Shown: positions 33,391 through 44,724, numbered from the stretch's first letter. The stretch is 64,000 nt of DNA from Reticulitermes speratus (GCA_021186555.1 JAJKFL010000042.1:6907781-6971780), one strand, 5' to 3'. Notes: generated by a model from the letters alone, not told the origin. Numbers and translations are program-made.

Positions 33391-34500
33391 TCGGCTATTG
33401 CCGCCACCCATCTGTTTCCGGCTTTCGTCTAGGACTTCTGGACAGGCGAATGGCAGGATACTGGGTCTGCTTTAAATTAGGCCATCACCGCTTCCTTCCA
33501 CATCCTTTCCCATTCATTTTCATCCAGTCACTCTGCAGCGTCTTTATAAACATAAGGCCTCACGTGCCAGAAGAATGCAATCTTCAAAAACACGATGAGC
33601 ATCTCAAATCGTGTACGGATAACACGTTCCTTTGGGTATTGTGTGACGCAGTTTTGAGGCGCAAATTGCGAAAAGCGACTATTAACTTCCGTCATGTCTG
33701 TCCGTCTGTTTGTTGGCATAAAACAACTCGGCTCCCATTGGACGGAATTTCACGACATTTGAAATTTGCTACTTTTTGAAAAATTTCTGTTCAAATCAAT
33801 AATAACGGGTACTTTACATGAAGACCTATGTACATTTATGGTAATATCTCGCTGAGTTCTTCTTAGAATGAGAAATATTTCAGACAAATTTGTAGAGAAA
33901 ATCAAAACACGCATTTTATGTTCAATAAATTTTATTTTCCGAAAAATCGTGCCGTTTATGAGGTAATGTGGAAAAATATGGTACAGCCAGACAGGCCACA
34001 GATGACAATATAATACGGCGCATGCGCTTTGCATACTGGATAACTAAGGCTACAGGACACGCGCTTAGAATATGTAATATTTACAGCTTTTCCACGAAAG
34101 CAATGGTTACGCGAACGTGCCTCAATGTTACGTTGTACGTACATTGCCTGTCTTGTTCCTCTGTAGCTTCAGCTGACACAGACAATGGACTGTGATGGAT
34201 AACAAACACCCTACCTCAGTACTGCAAAACATAAAAATTCTTATCGGTGCAGTCTAGCGTCCAACACCACCAATAGCAAACAGATCAATTGCACACGATT
34301 CTGAAACAGTTAAATCAATTCGCACAACTCAATTCCATAAGATCTATCTTAATATTATCCCGAAATGTAGTTCTGTTTTTTAGTAGCCGGCACGAATCTA
34401 CGAATTTGACTCCTGGTGGTTTGGCGTTGTCCTGCGGTGGGGTCAGGAGGGTAGAAAATAGTGGGTTGCTGTCAGAGCTGCGAGTTTTAAGTGGAGAGAT
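33391..34500. other. Mostly unannotated; TGTCTGTCCGTCTG block
   Basis: TCATGTCTGTCCGTCTGTTT with GACGGAATTTCACGACAT at about 33693-33765 resembles blocks at 6715 and 47220. The rest is unassigned. Confidence 0.35.
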
Positions 34501-34504
34501 CTGC

Positions 34505-34930
34505 TTCATTCATTCATTCTGTAGTCTGTCTTACGACAGGTCCGTAGCCTCTTCCAAAGCGAGTTCTCCACACAGTGCGATCTAGTGCTTCCTGTTTCAA
34601 TTTCCAGTATCTTCTCTTTTCCTTAAGGTCATTCAGTAGCTGCTTACGCCTTCTTCCTCGTCTTCCTATCATTTCTATCCTTCCTTCTAACTTTCCTTCA
34701 ATCACGTGTTTCAGAAGGCAGTTTCTACGCAAGATGTGACCAATCCAGTTAGCCTTTCTTCTTTTTATTGTATGTACGATATTCCTCTCCTCCTTGACTC
34801 TGTGTAATACTTCTTCATTTCTCACACAATCGGTCCAACTGATAGCTCTGCTTATCCTATGGAAATGACGGATACTTTGCCTGGTCCTATGTTTTCGGAT
34901 AAGGCAATACGTTATCTGAAATGTCATACA
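34505..34930 (-). pseudogene. LINE 3' end with (ATTC) tail, copy 2
   Basis: A minus-strand frame of 137 codons ends at 34514. Its last ~100 residues form the C-terminal region of a non-LTR retrotransposon protein: ISWTDCVRNEEVLHRVKEER, KANWIGHILRRNCLLKHVIE, GRRGRRRKQLLNDLKEKRRY and FGRGYGPVVRQTTE. The RT catalytic domain is absent, so the copy is 5' truncated. This is the best-preserved of four copies in the window. The upstream end of the frame (about 34860-34927) does not resemble the other copies and may be flanking DNA. Confidence 0.85.
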
Positions 34931-35336
34931 GTTAAGATCATGCCCGCAGATTCCCGCCGACTACTTGGCCATTTTCCAAAGAATCCCGCCATTAAAATTG
35001 TGTTCTTCTACTTATGCGTCACAGTTACATATCCCGTTCGCCACAACCGCCTTCAATTAATTTCTCGAACGATATTGTGTAATCTACATACATTACGAAG
35101 CTGCTCATATGACAGTCTGAATTCCTCACGTGGGTCAAGCTATTTTCTTGAGAAATTTGTGTCTAAATATTTATACGTTCCTCTTCGTAAGTAAGCAGGA
35201 CTAATATTTCGAAATCATATAATAATAAATTATATAAACAAGGAAACAAGACCAGCTGCCAATAATTTTAAATAAATTTTAAACGTTTTAATCCAAAAAG
35301 GAAAACAAACGCACTTATATATTTTAACCACAAGCA
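34931..35336. other. Unannotated AT-rich sequence
   Basis: Nothing recognised. Confidence 0.4.
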
Positions 35337-35580
35337 AAAATGCTACATGTTTTTATCAGTGAACACAGTTCATCTTATTTTAACATTGAATGTGAACCAA
35401 CTATTATAGTGGATATGTCGTCTGTGTTTATATACTTTGATCCCCCTGATGATGACTAATAAGTATTTCGAAACATATGTAGGGGTATATATGACGACAA
35501 AGGTGTAGTGCATATGTTGGTTAAAATAAAAGCTATTATATAAGACAGAATGCACGGTGAATATAATGTGAAAAAATATA
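35337..35580 (+). mobile_element. Hammerhead-like element with truncated inverted partner
   Basis: A reversed stub GCTACATGTTTTTATCAG (35350) faces the complete motif HH6 at 35440. Downstream GAATGCACGGTGAATATAATG resembles GATGCACGGTGTCAACAATG at 7463 and CATGCACGGTGAAAACAATA at 55740. The three loci therefore share a family. Confidence 0.5.
35438..35488 (+). ncRNA. Hammerhead-like motif HH6
   Basis: CTGATGA (35446-35452), a weak stem II, GAAAC (35470), ACATATGT palindrome, GTA. CCCC before the core pairs with GGGG after the triplet (four pairs). Confidence 0.45.
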
Positions 35581-35775
35581 TAAAACGTTATTATTAATGG
35601 TTATTGGCTTTATACAGGGTATTTAAAATTATATGCCTGAAATAAACCATATATAACGTTGTAGCTATTCTATAGCTACAATTTACATGGTACATATTAT
35701 GTCCCATGTTGAATGTTTTGTACCTTTACATTAGTACTTTCTGAAGTATGTGTGCAGTGCCCAATATGGCAAATC

Positions 35776-35872
35776 CCTATAATAATAATAATTATTATTA
35801 TTATATTATTATAATAATATTATAATTATAATATTATAAAATAATAATAATTATTATCATTATTATTATTGC
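35776..35872. repeat. (AAT)n/(ATT)n low-complexity block
   Basis: Alternating AAT and ATT trinucleotide runs that can fold back on themselves. Confidence 0.9.
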
Positions 35873-35924
35873 TATGGTATTACAATTGTAGTTTCTCCAT
35901 TATGTGATTCGACTTTATTCTAAG

Positions 35925-35972
35925 AACGGGACGTTTCGGACACCTGTTCTGTCTCCGTCCTCAGGTAAGAAA
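35925..35972 (-). ncRNA. Hammerhead-like motif, weak
   Basis: On the minus strand: CTGAGGA, a stem II beginning GGA and ending TCC, GAAACGTCC. Stem I pairing is not evident. Confidence 0.3.
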
Positions 35973-36059
35973 AGCGGGGAAGACTTCCACTAAATTGCGA
36001 CAGTTAGATAAGGCGGTGTTCATTATTGCTCCCTGTGATGAAGGCGCTGTGTTATTGAG

Positions 36060-36275
36060 CAGAGCTGTCAGTTGCTAAGATTATACAGCGTCGCTGATAG
36101 CCGAATGAATGAATATGGGTGGATGAGTATGGAGCATTGGTGGAATGACACTGCAGGGGGAAACCTGGGAGAAGAATCTGTATCAGTGCCACTTTGTCCA
36201 CCACAAATCCTACACGGACTGGCCTGGCATTAAACCCCGGGCCTCCGCGGTGAGAATCCCCAATGACTAAGTTCA
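36060..36275 (-). mobile_element. SINE-D variant (minus)
   Basis: Contains TGGAGCATTGGTGGAATGAC, AGTGCCACTTTGTCCACCAC and CCGGGCCTCCGCGGTGAGAA. It lacks the GGCCCCGCAGCAGATGC 3' block and has a GTGGATGAGTATGG variant instead. Confidence 0.7.
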
Positions 36276-36289
36276 TTTTTACCTAATGT

Positions 36290-36993
36290 AAGTTTTGGTT
36301 GTCGTTTGTGTCATTCGGGAGGCGCAATGCTGCTTTAACAGAAGGTGAAGTCCCTTTCCACGCCATAAAGTTCATACAGGAAGAACAGAGGCATAGCTCC
36401 ACTCATTCTTAACCTCGGATAGATGGCGGTGAGTGTGTAACTTCACGTCCCGGCCGCTTTACCCCAGTTTTGGTTGTCGTTTGTGTCATTCGGAAGGCGC
36501 AATCCTGGTTAAACCGAAGGTGAAGTCCCTTTCCACGCCATAAATTCATACAGGAAGAACAGAGGCATAGCTCCACTCATTCTTAACCTTGGCACTAGAT
36601 GGCGGTGAGTGTGCAACTTCACGTCCCGGCCGCTTTACCCCAGTTTTGGTTGTCATTTGTGTCATTCGGGAGGCGCAATCCTGGTTAAACCGAAGGTGAA
36701 GTCCCTTTCCACGCCATAAATTCATACAGGAAGAACAGAGGCATAGCTCCACTCATTCTTAACCTCGGTACTAGATGGCGGTGAGTGTGTAACTTCACGT
36801 CCCGGCCGCTTTACCCCAGTTTTGGTTGTCGTTTGTGTCATTCGGAAGGCGCAATCCTGGTTAAACCGAAGGTGAAGTCCCTTTCCACGCCATAAATTCA
36901 TACAGGAAGAACAGAGGCATAGCTCCACTCATTCTTAACCTTGGCACTAGATGGCGGTGAGTGTGCAACTTCACGTCCCGGCCGCTTTACCCC
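36290..36993. repeat. 4 x 176-bp tandem repeat built from SINE-C
   Basis: Units begin CAGTTTTGGTTGTCG at about 36290, 36465, 36641 and 36817. Each holds GGTGAAGTCCCTTTCCACGC, AGCTCCACTCATTCTTAACC and TCACGTCCCGGCCGCTTTAC, the minus-strand family C body. Unit 1 has lost a few bases near TCGGATAGATGG. Only the last unit continues into the rest of a C element (36994-37080). Confidence 0.95.
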
Positions 36994-37080
36994 AGGAGAA
37001 AGTACGTCTCTTAGTCATTCAATAGGAGTCTGGGTGGACCCCTGCCGGGAATCAAAGCCCGTGGTCTAATCACTACATCG

Positions 37081-37800
37081 ATCATTCTATTCCTATTCCT
37101 ATTTCGTTGTATGACCTTGGGTGCACCAATTCAATTACCAATGAACTAGCCGTATCATCTCTCGAGATGCCAACACGTCCGAGGGACAGAAAGGTGGTGA
37201 GTGTTCTTGTACCACGATACCATGACGTCAGACCATACGTCATACAGCACAACAGATGCACTGCTTATCTTGCAACACGTCGCACGTACAAGAAACCCTC
37301 ACAACCACAAAGGTTACGTTCCTGAGAAATCACAGCGGCTGGTAAAACACCTACTGAGAAATTCCAGACCTCAGAACCATGTAGCACGTATTCAAGGAAG
37401 AGGACCACTTAGGAGACGTAGGCGTAGATGGAATCCGTTACGGGAATTTGAAAGTTTTGGGAGCGACTGCTGTTATTTGCAAACCTCGTAGGAGCGGAAA
37501 TTGTTTTTAGTATATAAACATAGGCGTGCATAAAAATAGACAACATGATAAAAAATTTGTTAAAATAAAAACCGCTGCAACATTAATTTGGTGTCAGACG
37601 CCATGATACATCCACCACAGCAAATACGGTCTGTATGTTTATTGGTGTGGAAGCTTCTGATATGAACGCGTGTAGACAACTTCATAACTGCGGATACGAG
37701 TGTGCTCGTAAAACCAAACGGCAAAACTGGATACATATAGAAATAGAAGGAAAAATCAAAGTAAACGTAATTTAAAGTTACGGTCCTTTTCTTTGCTTAG
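37081..37800. other. Unannotated sequence
   Basis: Frames of 72-96 codons at 37107-37491 contain basic residues but no recognised domain. Confidence 0.35.
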
Positions 37801-37804
37801 GCAC

Positions 37805-38330
37805 CACTCAATTAAGGCCTATAATGGAGTGGAGGAAACCTCCTAGTATTCTTTAAACCGGATACTAGATATGGGTGAGTGTTTTTTTTTTTGTGGTGAG
37901 GGGGCCCCGCAGCTGATGCTGCGGACGCACCACAGCCTTAAGGCTTATTGTTCAACCCCTGTGATGAAGATGAAGATGAGGATGAGCAGTTTTTTACCAA
38001 TTGTTACAATTAATGGAGCACCAGTGAAATGCAATTGACAGGGGAAAACCGACAACTCGGAGAAAAACCTGTCCCAGTGCCACTTTGTCCACCACAAATC
38101 TCACATGGACTTGACCTGGGATCAAACCCGGGCCTCCGTGGTGAGAGGCCGACGACTAACCGCCTGAGCCATGGCACGGCCTGGGTGAGTGTTTAACTTC
38201 ATTGCCCGGAAGTTTTAGAGCCGGGGGAAAGATTTCCTATTTTAGGAAGCTGGGTGGGTCTTAAAGAAACCAATTTGGATGCGGTGGACAAGAGGAAAAA
38301 TCCCTGCCTGTACCGGGAATGGCACCTTGC
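37805..38330 (-). mobile_element. SINE-C (minus) split by SINE-D
   Basis: CTAGATATGGGTGAGTGTTT and, after the insert, TTTAACTTCATTGCCCGG are adjacent parts of the C body. AGGAAGCTGGGTGGG and the box B-like CCGGGAATGGCACC follow. Confidence 0.7.
37885..38181 (-). mobile_element. SINE-D nested in SINE-C, 13-bp TSD
   Basis: A complete minus-strand copy runs from the T-run to the head GAGCCATGGCACGGCC. TGGGTGAGTGTTT flanks it at 37872-37884 and 38182-38194. Confidence 0.92.
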
Positions 38331-38694
38331 ATGCGGCCACATCTGTCCTGCCTAATCAAGCTGTTAATGCTGTCGATATAGTGAGGCATGTGACGTATAA
38401 CACGGAATCGTACAGGGCCAGTAACCTCTCGGCTGCTACCACTTCATGCAAGGAACTGATGATGCCTTCCCACGCCTGAGTGTGACCTCTTGAGCTCTAA
38501 GGGGCAATCACTTTTATACTGACCATACCAAAATTGTTTTTCCGACCAAGCTGCTGTGTACACACGAGGCCTGCTTCTGGTTGTGTTTCCCACACCCTCC
38601 TGACCGCAATGTAACATGTTTCAGCACCTATAGTTCCATATAAGTTCACATGCTTACCCTTGATGGCTTGATTTCTGCGCATAGCTACTGCGTC

Positions 38695-39075
38695 ACATGA
38701 TTAGGAATCCTGCTTCGTATTCGAGAACTCCTGGGTTCATACCTTGACCAGAATTTCGGCTGTAATGGATGAGTCATAAGCGCAGTCGGTGTAGTGCCAA
38801 CTTTATGGGCTGGGCGATCCCAGGTTAGATCCTAACAGAGGCAAGAAGTTTCTCTTCTCCAAAAGGTCCAGATCTTTTCCAGGGCCCATCCAGCTTCTTA
38901 ATCATACATATTAGGGGCTCTTTCCTCGAAGATAAAGCGAGTGGAGCGTGAAGCTGAACACTCACCTCCATGTAGTGCCAAGGTTAAGATTCAGTGGAGC
39001 TATACTTCTACTCCCCCTCTGCCATCATTACGTGACAGGGATAACTCTACGTCCTCTTTTACCCTCCAACCAAAT
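38695..39075 (+). mobile_element. tRNA-like fragment followed by SINE-C
   Basis: A first box B-like CCTGGGTTCATACC lies near 38733. A second head (AAGCGCAGTCGGTGTAGTG, CCCAGGTTAGATCC) starts near 38777. It leads into the C body (CAGGGCCCATCCAGC, TGGAGCGTGAAGC, GTGGAGCTATAC). Confidence 0.6.
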
Positions 39076-39285
39076 ACAGGTAATGTATCTTAAGAATACG
39101 GCACGTTCGCTTCTTCTCAATCCATTATGGTCATTCTTAACCTAACAACAGACTCTATATAAATTAAACGTTAAAGAGCAGCATTTATATAAACCAAGCG
39201 TCAGTCGCAATACGTCACTAAACTTAAGTGTGTTTCCAAACAGTGGTCCGTCGGCCGCTGGCGGCACACGAATTTCTCCTGTTAA

Positions 39286-39507
39286 GGCCCGGTGCACACA
39301 TCCGTTTTTCTAACGTGCGGTGACGCTGCGTTGCCGTAATTACGGTGTGGGATACACTGAAGTCAGTTGGGTAGTGCACACATACCTCCGTCGACGTTGT
39401 GTCACCGTACGTCCATCTATTGCGTTGGTTTGAACTGAGTTGCTACGGCCCCGCAGCGGCAACGCAGCGTCACCGCATGTTAGAAAAACGGATGTGTGCA
39501 CCGGGCC
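39286..39507. mobile_element. PIF/Harbinger-type MITE, TAA TSD
   Basis: Terminal inverted repeats of about 54 bp start GGCCCGGTGCACACATCCGT and end with the inverse. TAA flanks both sides (39283-39285, 39508-39510). The 222-bp element has no coding frame. The 3-bp TAA duplication and GG start fit PIF/Harbinger. Confidence 0.88.
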
Positions 39508-39630
39508 TAAGACTATATTTACTTTACATCTGGCCTAAAACTTGATAATCTACAACTAGCGACATTTCTTCGTTTATCTTTCTCTTTACTCGCCAAAATA
39601 GTTTGTAATGAACCATACTAACTACACTAC

Positions 39631-39690
39631 ATACTACTACTACTACTACTACTAATACTACTACTACTAATAATAATAATAATACTGTCA
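39631..39690. repeat. (ACT)n/(AAT)n microsatellite
   Basis: Seven ACT copies, then mixed ACT and AAT runs. Confidence 0.92.
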
Positions 39691-40250
39691 CCAAGACTAT
39701 ATTAATATCCTACAGGTGTCCCTTTTATCGTGTCCCCGAGCACGGTAGCTTTATCGCATAGAAATGCCTGCATCCGCCGGGACATGCCGTGAAAGCCGCC
39801 GTGCTCAGGGACAACATAAAAGAGACACTCCGTATTATGCATACTGCTTCAAATACTACTGCCAAACTTATCGACAAAATTACAACCATGCTGTTGCTAC
39901 TGCTGCTTGTTTTCCCCATTTGCCGGTAGCGATGTTCAGTGCTGTGAGCTTCGGAGTGGGGGGCGATATGACAGTGAGTTTTGTGGCCTGTCGGCTGTTG
40001 TTACACAACGGACTGAGGGCGCCATCTTACAACACCAGTTAGCCTACTTGAAAAAACGGATATGTCTGACAACCTGTTATTTCGTGACCTTCAGTTGTGA
40101 GTCTCCAGTGTGGGCGACTGTGTCTTTTAGATTTCAGTGACACACAGAATCGTCAGCTTTTGTTATTCTAACACGTTTGTGAAACTAAGAACACTTTTCC
40201 ACTCATTCGACAAAATTTTAATGGTAAACAAATTCCTTCTTTTTTTTTTT
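39691..40250. other. Unannotated sequence with hairpin
   Basis: CCCGAGCACGG (39735) and CCGTGCTCAGGG (39799) are near-inverse and suggest a short palindromic element at about 39715-39825. The flanks TCCCTTTTATCGTG and ACAACATAAAAGAGA are also inverse. Nothing coding is recognised. Confidence 0.4.
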
Positions 40251-40254
40251 TACA

Positions 40255-40490
40255 ACAGCTACATGTTTCGGCTTTTATACAAAATCCATCGTCAAGCTAA
40301 AACTACTATAGAAATACATTAAAGCAAACCGTATATCACATCATATCAATAGGATCTGGCAGCGAGGTCTTTCACCTGACCCCAGTTTGTTGTACATATG
40401 TGATATAAATTTTTCCTTAACATACATTTATAGCGGTTTAGACTGATGATGGCTGTGGTATACAAGACGAAATATGTAGCTACTATAGAC
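40255..40490. mobile_element. Inverted pair of hammerhead-like motifs
   Basis: Minus motif at 40258-40300: TTGACGA (C3 changed to T), strong stem II, GAAACATGTAGC. Plus motif at 40443-40480: CTGATGA, weak stem II, GAAATATGTAGC. The inverted block GCTACATGTTTCG/CGAAATATGTAGC defines the arms, about 140 bp apart. Confidence 0.55.
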
Positions 40491-40679
40491 AAAAGGAACG
40501 CAGTTACGAACCAAGTTGTGTCGAATGAGTAGATAATATTCTTAGCGTAATGCTGGAAAACTCAACTGGATGCCACATATCAAGATTAACACGTTTCATT
40601 TTTGTACCACTTTTAAACGTAATTACATGACGACGATAATAAAGTCAACCATTATTTGCAACTTGCATACTTAGAAGAC

Positions 40680-40946
40680 GCAGATCCCGGTGGCCGTGCG
40701 GTCTAAGACGTAGGTCTGAAGCCGCTTGATTGCTGGGATCGCGGGTTCGAATCCCGCTAAAGTCATGGATGTTCGTCTCTTGTGTTTGTTTTGTGTTGTG
40801 TATGTAGCGGCCTCTGCGACGAGCTGATCATTCGTTTAGAGGAGTCCTACCGAGTGTGTGTGTGTGTCTAATTGTGTGTGATCTAGAAACCTCAACAATG
40901 AGGCGGCCTAGGCCCAAGTTGGGCTGTTGCCCTACAGAAAGAAATA
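40680..40946 (+). mobile_element. SINE-A, diverged
   Basis: Head CCGGTGGCCGTGCGGTCTAA, box B GCGGGTTCGAATCCCG, a tail with GGCCTCTGCGACGAGCTGAT and GAGGCGGCCTAGGCCC. TAGAAGAC and TAGAAGAT near the ends may be a mutated duplication. Confidence 0.8.
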
Positions 40947-40984
40947 TGTAGAAGATGAAAATCACGGCACAGTTTACCTGACCT

Positions 40985-41390
40985 TGCGAGTTTTGAGGTT
41001 CTCGCAGCGGTGTAGCTGAGGATTCCGTTCTTCTTGCATATGACACTTCGTCAATAACAACATTCTTCTAGGACGTATCAACCTATGTAAATGGGGGCAC
41101 TACGTAGCGTCGAAACGTCGGGATCCTATCACCCATTGTCGCGGCGCCATATCCCAAATGAAGGGACTCCCCAGATGACGTCATTCAACATTTGAGGTTC
41201 TCACGACGGTGACTATGATATTCGTTGTCTGGGACGTGACGCCGTATATTCTGGCAGAACTTTACCAACGTTTCGAAGGAACGTAGTGCCTTTATAATCA
41301 GGCTACAGTGAAGATGGACGCATTACGTCCCTTAGAAACGTCGACAGTTTTCTATCATACTACACGGCGTCACATCACAGACGACAGTAT
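40985..41390. mobile_element. Family E elements, partial
   Basis: Left blocks TTTTGAGGTTCTCGCAGCGG (40990) and TTTGAGGTTCTCACGACGG (41191) are in direct orientation. GCGTCGAAACGTCGGG (41107) and AACGTTTCGAAGGAACG (41268) are the cores. Two or more broken copies are likely joined here. Confidence 0.5.
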
Positions 41391-41639
41391 TCTCAAGATA
41401 CTCTCTATATACTCACTGCAGGTTCTATCGCGATTTCTCCAAAACACGGCTAATTGTTCAGAATTACCCTGGGCTATTAAATGGGTGTTAGCGACAGTAG
41501 GATAAGGACAAGCGGGCGTGGGAGTGCAGGCTGCTGTATTGCCTCCCACGCAACCCCATGATCCCCGCATTCACTTGCAGTCACGGCCAACCTGTCACAC
41601 AACTTTCCTCACAATAAAGGTGTTCATAAGGACCAGTTA

Positions 41640-41885
41640 CGCAGGGCGAATGGGATAGACAGCAGACGTATCTGCTTCGACTCCCACCAATAGCAAGATC
41701 TGTCTCTTCTCCACAGTCTATATACGGCCTGCGGATCTACATAGCCTCTTAACCAAACGGCACCAAGATCCTGTCTCGGCGGTAAAACGGCCGGGACGTG
41801 AAGCAGACCGGTCGCCTCCATGTAATGCGGAGGTTAAGAAATCATGCAGCTATACATACACCTTCATGCTGTGGTGGTTAACTGC
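41640..41885 (+). mobile_element. SINE-C copy
   Basis: GGTAAAACGGCCGGGACGTG, CGCCTCCATGTAATGC and ATGCAGCTATACATACACC are family C blocks. The head is poorly preserved. Confidence 0.65.
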
Positions 41886-41959
41886 TCACAAGGAAAACTA
41901 TCTTTATACAGTAACATATTTGTCTCGCTTATTAACATTTATCGGAAGTATCTGGAAAG

Positions 41960-42335
41960 TTCTGAAATGTGGTGCTGGAGAAGAATGGAGAAGATCAGTT
42001 GGACCGATCGTGTGAGAAATTAAGAAGTATTACACAGAGTCAAGGAGGAGAGGAATATCGTACATACAATAAAAAGAAGAAAGGCTAACTGGATTGGTCA
42101 CATCTTGCGTAGAAACTGCCTTCTAAAACACGTGATTGAAGGAAAGTTAGAGGGAAGGATAGAAGTGACGGGAAGACGAGGAAGAAGGCGTAAGCAGCTA
42201 CTGAATGACCTTAAGGAAAACAGAAGATACTGGGAATTGAAAGAGGAAGCACTAGATCGCAATATATGGAAAACTCGCTTTGGAAGAGGCTACGGACCTG
42301 TCGTAAGACAGACAACAGAATGAATGAATATTAAC
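41960..42335 (+). pseudogene. LINE 3' end with (GAAT) tail, copy 3
   Basis: Encodes the same C-terminal region as the copy at 34505 (WIGHILRRNCLLKHVIEGK, GRRGRRRKQLLNDLKE, FGRGYGPVVRQTTE), ending with TGA at 42321-42323 inside GAATGAATGAAT. A TAA interrupts the frame near 42022. It is 5' truncated. Confidence 0.85.
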
Positions 42336-42699
42336 ATTTGGACTAACACAGCGATTTTCACGAAAGTTGGTATGAGCATCATAACACACTTAATTCCATG
42401 GAGCACTTTGAGAAGCTGCGAACAGTCAGGCAGGTACTGTACCAAGTCTCCACTTTTATAGAATCTTCAATTGCCCTGTATACAACAGCCAGTCAATGGA
42501 CTGCTTCGTGAGTCGAAGGGATCCGCTCCACACTGTCCAAGGGCGTTCCTTCAAGATCTGCTTCACCGCTATCCTACCAGCTAGGCCTAGGTCTACCACG
42601 AGTTCTTTTACACAATTTTTTTTTAATTTCTGAACCATTCCACGTGGGATACACGAAACACCCACCTCATTCACCTATATTTGATGATCCTTCCGTCGC

Positions 42700-42920
42700 G
42701 ATGAAAATGAGATTTTCGCTCTTCTGGAATGTTACAAAGCGTAGATTGGTAGTTACCGAAGTTTCGGTACAATATATCGGTCCCATTTTCAAGCATCAGT
42801 CAGAATCTTTGACCCTTGAACATGGGAACGAATGATTGTCCCGAAACGTCGGTAACTAAAACCAATCTACGTTGTGTAACACAAAAGAAAAGCGAAGATC
42901 TCAGGTTTTCTTTTCTTCGT
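42700..42920. mobile_element. Family E palindromic element
   Basis: Left arm TTCGCTCTTCTGGAATGTTA, TAGTTACCGAAGTTTCGG; right arm GTCCCGAAACGTCGGTAAC, AAAAGCGAAGATCTCAGG. The centre contains GACCCTTGAACATGGG. Arms match over about 90 bp with mismatches. Confidence 0.75.
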
Positions 42921-42952
42921 TACCTCAGCAGAGACAAATCCAATCTCTATAA

Positions 42953-43572
42953 GGCTAGGCGCACACTTGCGATTTTCTGTCGCGCGATTATTTAGTCGCA
43001 CAAATAGAACACACTGTTTTCAGTAGGAATGCGCGCACATGCGACTAAATAAAAGCAGCGATTAAAAAGATGCAACCAGCCCTATTTTACTAGCGACGCG
43101 ACTGTCGCGAATTAAAATGGGTTACATAGACAGGAATGAACCTGCGCACACTTGCTTCTGCTGCTGTTCAGTCGCAGTTCAATCCTTGGAGAGAAATCTA
43201 TCATTGAATATTATTGTATTTGAATTATTTGTTATTGATATTGAATTATGTCTGATAACGAATGTGCTGTTGATGATTCACCGTCACACATTGTTTTGGA
43301 CACGGAGAAATTGATTTTTGAATTGGAAAAACGGCCTGCTCTGTATGACAAAAAATTTGACTTATAAGTGGGTGCACCCAATGTTTTCGTTTGCGTCTTT
43401 TTTTGGATTTCATACGAGTAATACGGCAATCACACAATTACGTTCAATGAAATCCATACCATTACTGAAATATACTAGCGATTTTTTGGTCGCCGTGTGC
43501 GGACCACAATACTTTTCGGCGATTGCGACTTTTCAGTCGCGGCGGCAATAAATCGCAAGTGTGCGCCTAGCC
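42953..43572. mobile_element. PIF/Harbinger-type element, TAA TSD, gene remnant
   Basis: Ends GGCTAGGCGCACACTTGCGA and its inverse, flanked by TAA (42950-42952 and 43573-43575). The 620-bp interior keeps the start of a MADF-like gene. No transposase is present, so it is a deletion derivative. Confidence 0.88.
43248..43367 (+). pseudogene. MADF-like N-terminal fragment in the Harbinger element
   Basis: An ATG at 43248 opens a 39-codon frame ending TAA. After an acidic leader it reads KLIFELEKRPALYDKKFDL. This matches the start of a MADF domain (hydrophobic LI, then P-x-LYD). MADF/Myb-like proteins are the usual second gene of PIF/Harbinger transposons and assist transposase binding. Most of the domain is missing, presumably by internal deletion. 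The 5' position just inside the left terminus fits an original first exon. Confidence 0.65.
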
Positions 43573-43575
43573 TAA

Positions 43576-43896
43576 CGTCTCTTCTTAGAAAGTATTTTTA
43601 TCACAAAAAGGAAGAGTGCAACTGTAGTTCCACAGTAGCTGCAATGGTAGTAGCAGACAAACGTCATTAAACATCAGTAATACAGTCCGTTGACTACTAC
43701 GAACTACTTGTAAATGCCAAGGTTTATGCTTCGCTGCAAGAAGTTGTGTGCTGTATTTTACGTATGATACGAATTTGTTAGACGTCAACAACTCACGTAC
43801 GAACCAAGCAATCGCTCAGAACTTCTTCATTCCATAATCAGTTGGTTAGCAACTTGCATCAGATATAACAGTCGTCAGTTAGGCCTAATCCAGATC
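43576..43896. other. Unannotated sequence
   Basis: Nothing recognised. Confidence 0.4.
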
Positions 43897-43965
43897 AGCG
43901 GTTTTTAACCGGGGGTTTAAGACAGGGCCTACCCTTTCCGGGGATGAGAAACATGCCAAATTTTT
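43897..43965 (+). mobile_element. hAT-like terminus
   Basis: CAGCGGTTTTTAACCGGGGG is a hAT-type end. The opposite terminus is not visible before the SINE at 44150. Confidence 0.45.
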
Positions 43966-44149
43966 CTTAATGTTACACCGAAATAAAATTAAATACTTAA
44001 TTGTCTCTCATTTTGTAGTTATGCCACACATCTGATTTTAAAACTGATCTAATTTAACGATTTTTGATATGGGTTCGATAATATATTTTGAGAACGAATG
44101 CGAGTTGATGTAGATAGATGCAGCACAGAGGGGAGTGAAATTTAAAGGC

Positions 44150-44432
44150 AAGTCTTCCTTCTGCACATCATGAATGCATATAGAGGCACAGAGGTATAGC
44201 TCCACATATTCTTAACCTCGGCATTAAATGGAATGAGTGGTCAGCTTCACGTCCTAACCGCTTTACTCCCGGGGAAAGAAACCCTGGTAGCCACTGAATA
44301 GAAGGCTGGATGGGCCCCAGAGGTCGCCTGGACGTTTTGGGGAGCAGAAAAGTCTCTTGCCTTTGTCGGTAATCGAACCCCGGACCATCCAGCCCGTAAG
44401 TCAAGTCGCTAGACAGACTAAATTACCCCGGA
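44150..44432 (-). mobile_element. SINE-C, full length (minus)
   Basis: The whole family order is present: 3' end near 44150, AGCTCCACATATTCTTAACC, TCCCGGGGAAAG, GGGCCCCAGAGG, CCTGGACGTTTTGGGGAGCA, then head box B GTAATCGAACCCCGGACC and box A region to 44430. Confidence 0.85.
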
Positions 44433-44724
44433 TGATAACACAGAAGGGTTACCACGGTTATTGCTATTCTTGATTTATTTAACAATGGCTTTAACACTTT
44501 AGATCATAAAATGTGAGATAATACGGTGGTAAATAAGTTAACGAATTGAAAGGGATGCCGAAGGAAGCAGAAAATTCCCGAATTTGCTTAGAGGACCTGC
44601 GGAAAAACTTTAAAAATTACAGTCAGCGCAACCACTCTGCGAGCCTGCATTTGAATACGAGACCTCCAAAGAATGAAACAGGTGTGCTAACTACTGGTTA
44701 ACTGCGTTATGTCCAAAAATATCA

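Noticed and set aside
37107..37491. Basic open frames of 72-96 codons
   Set aside because: No domain, overlapping frames and no codon signature.
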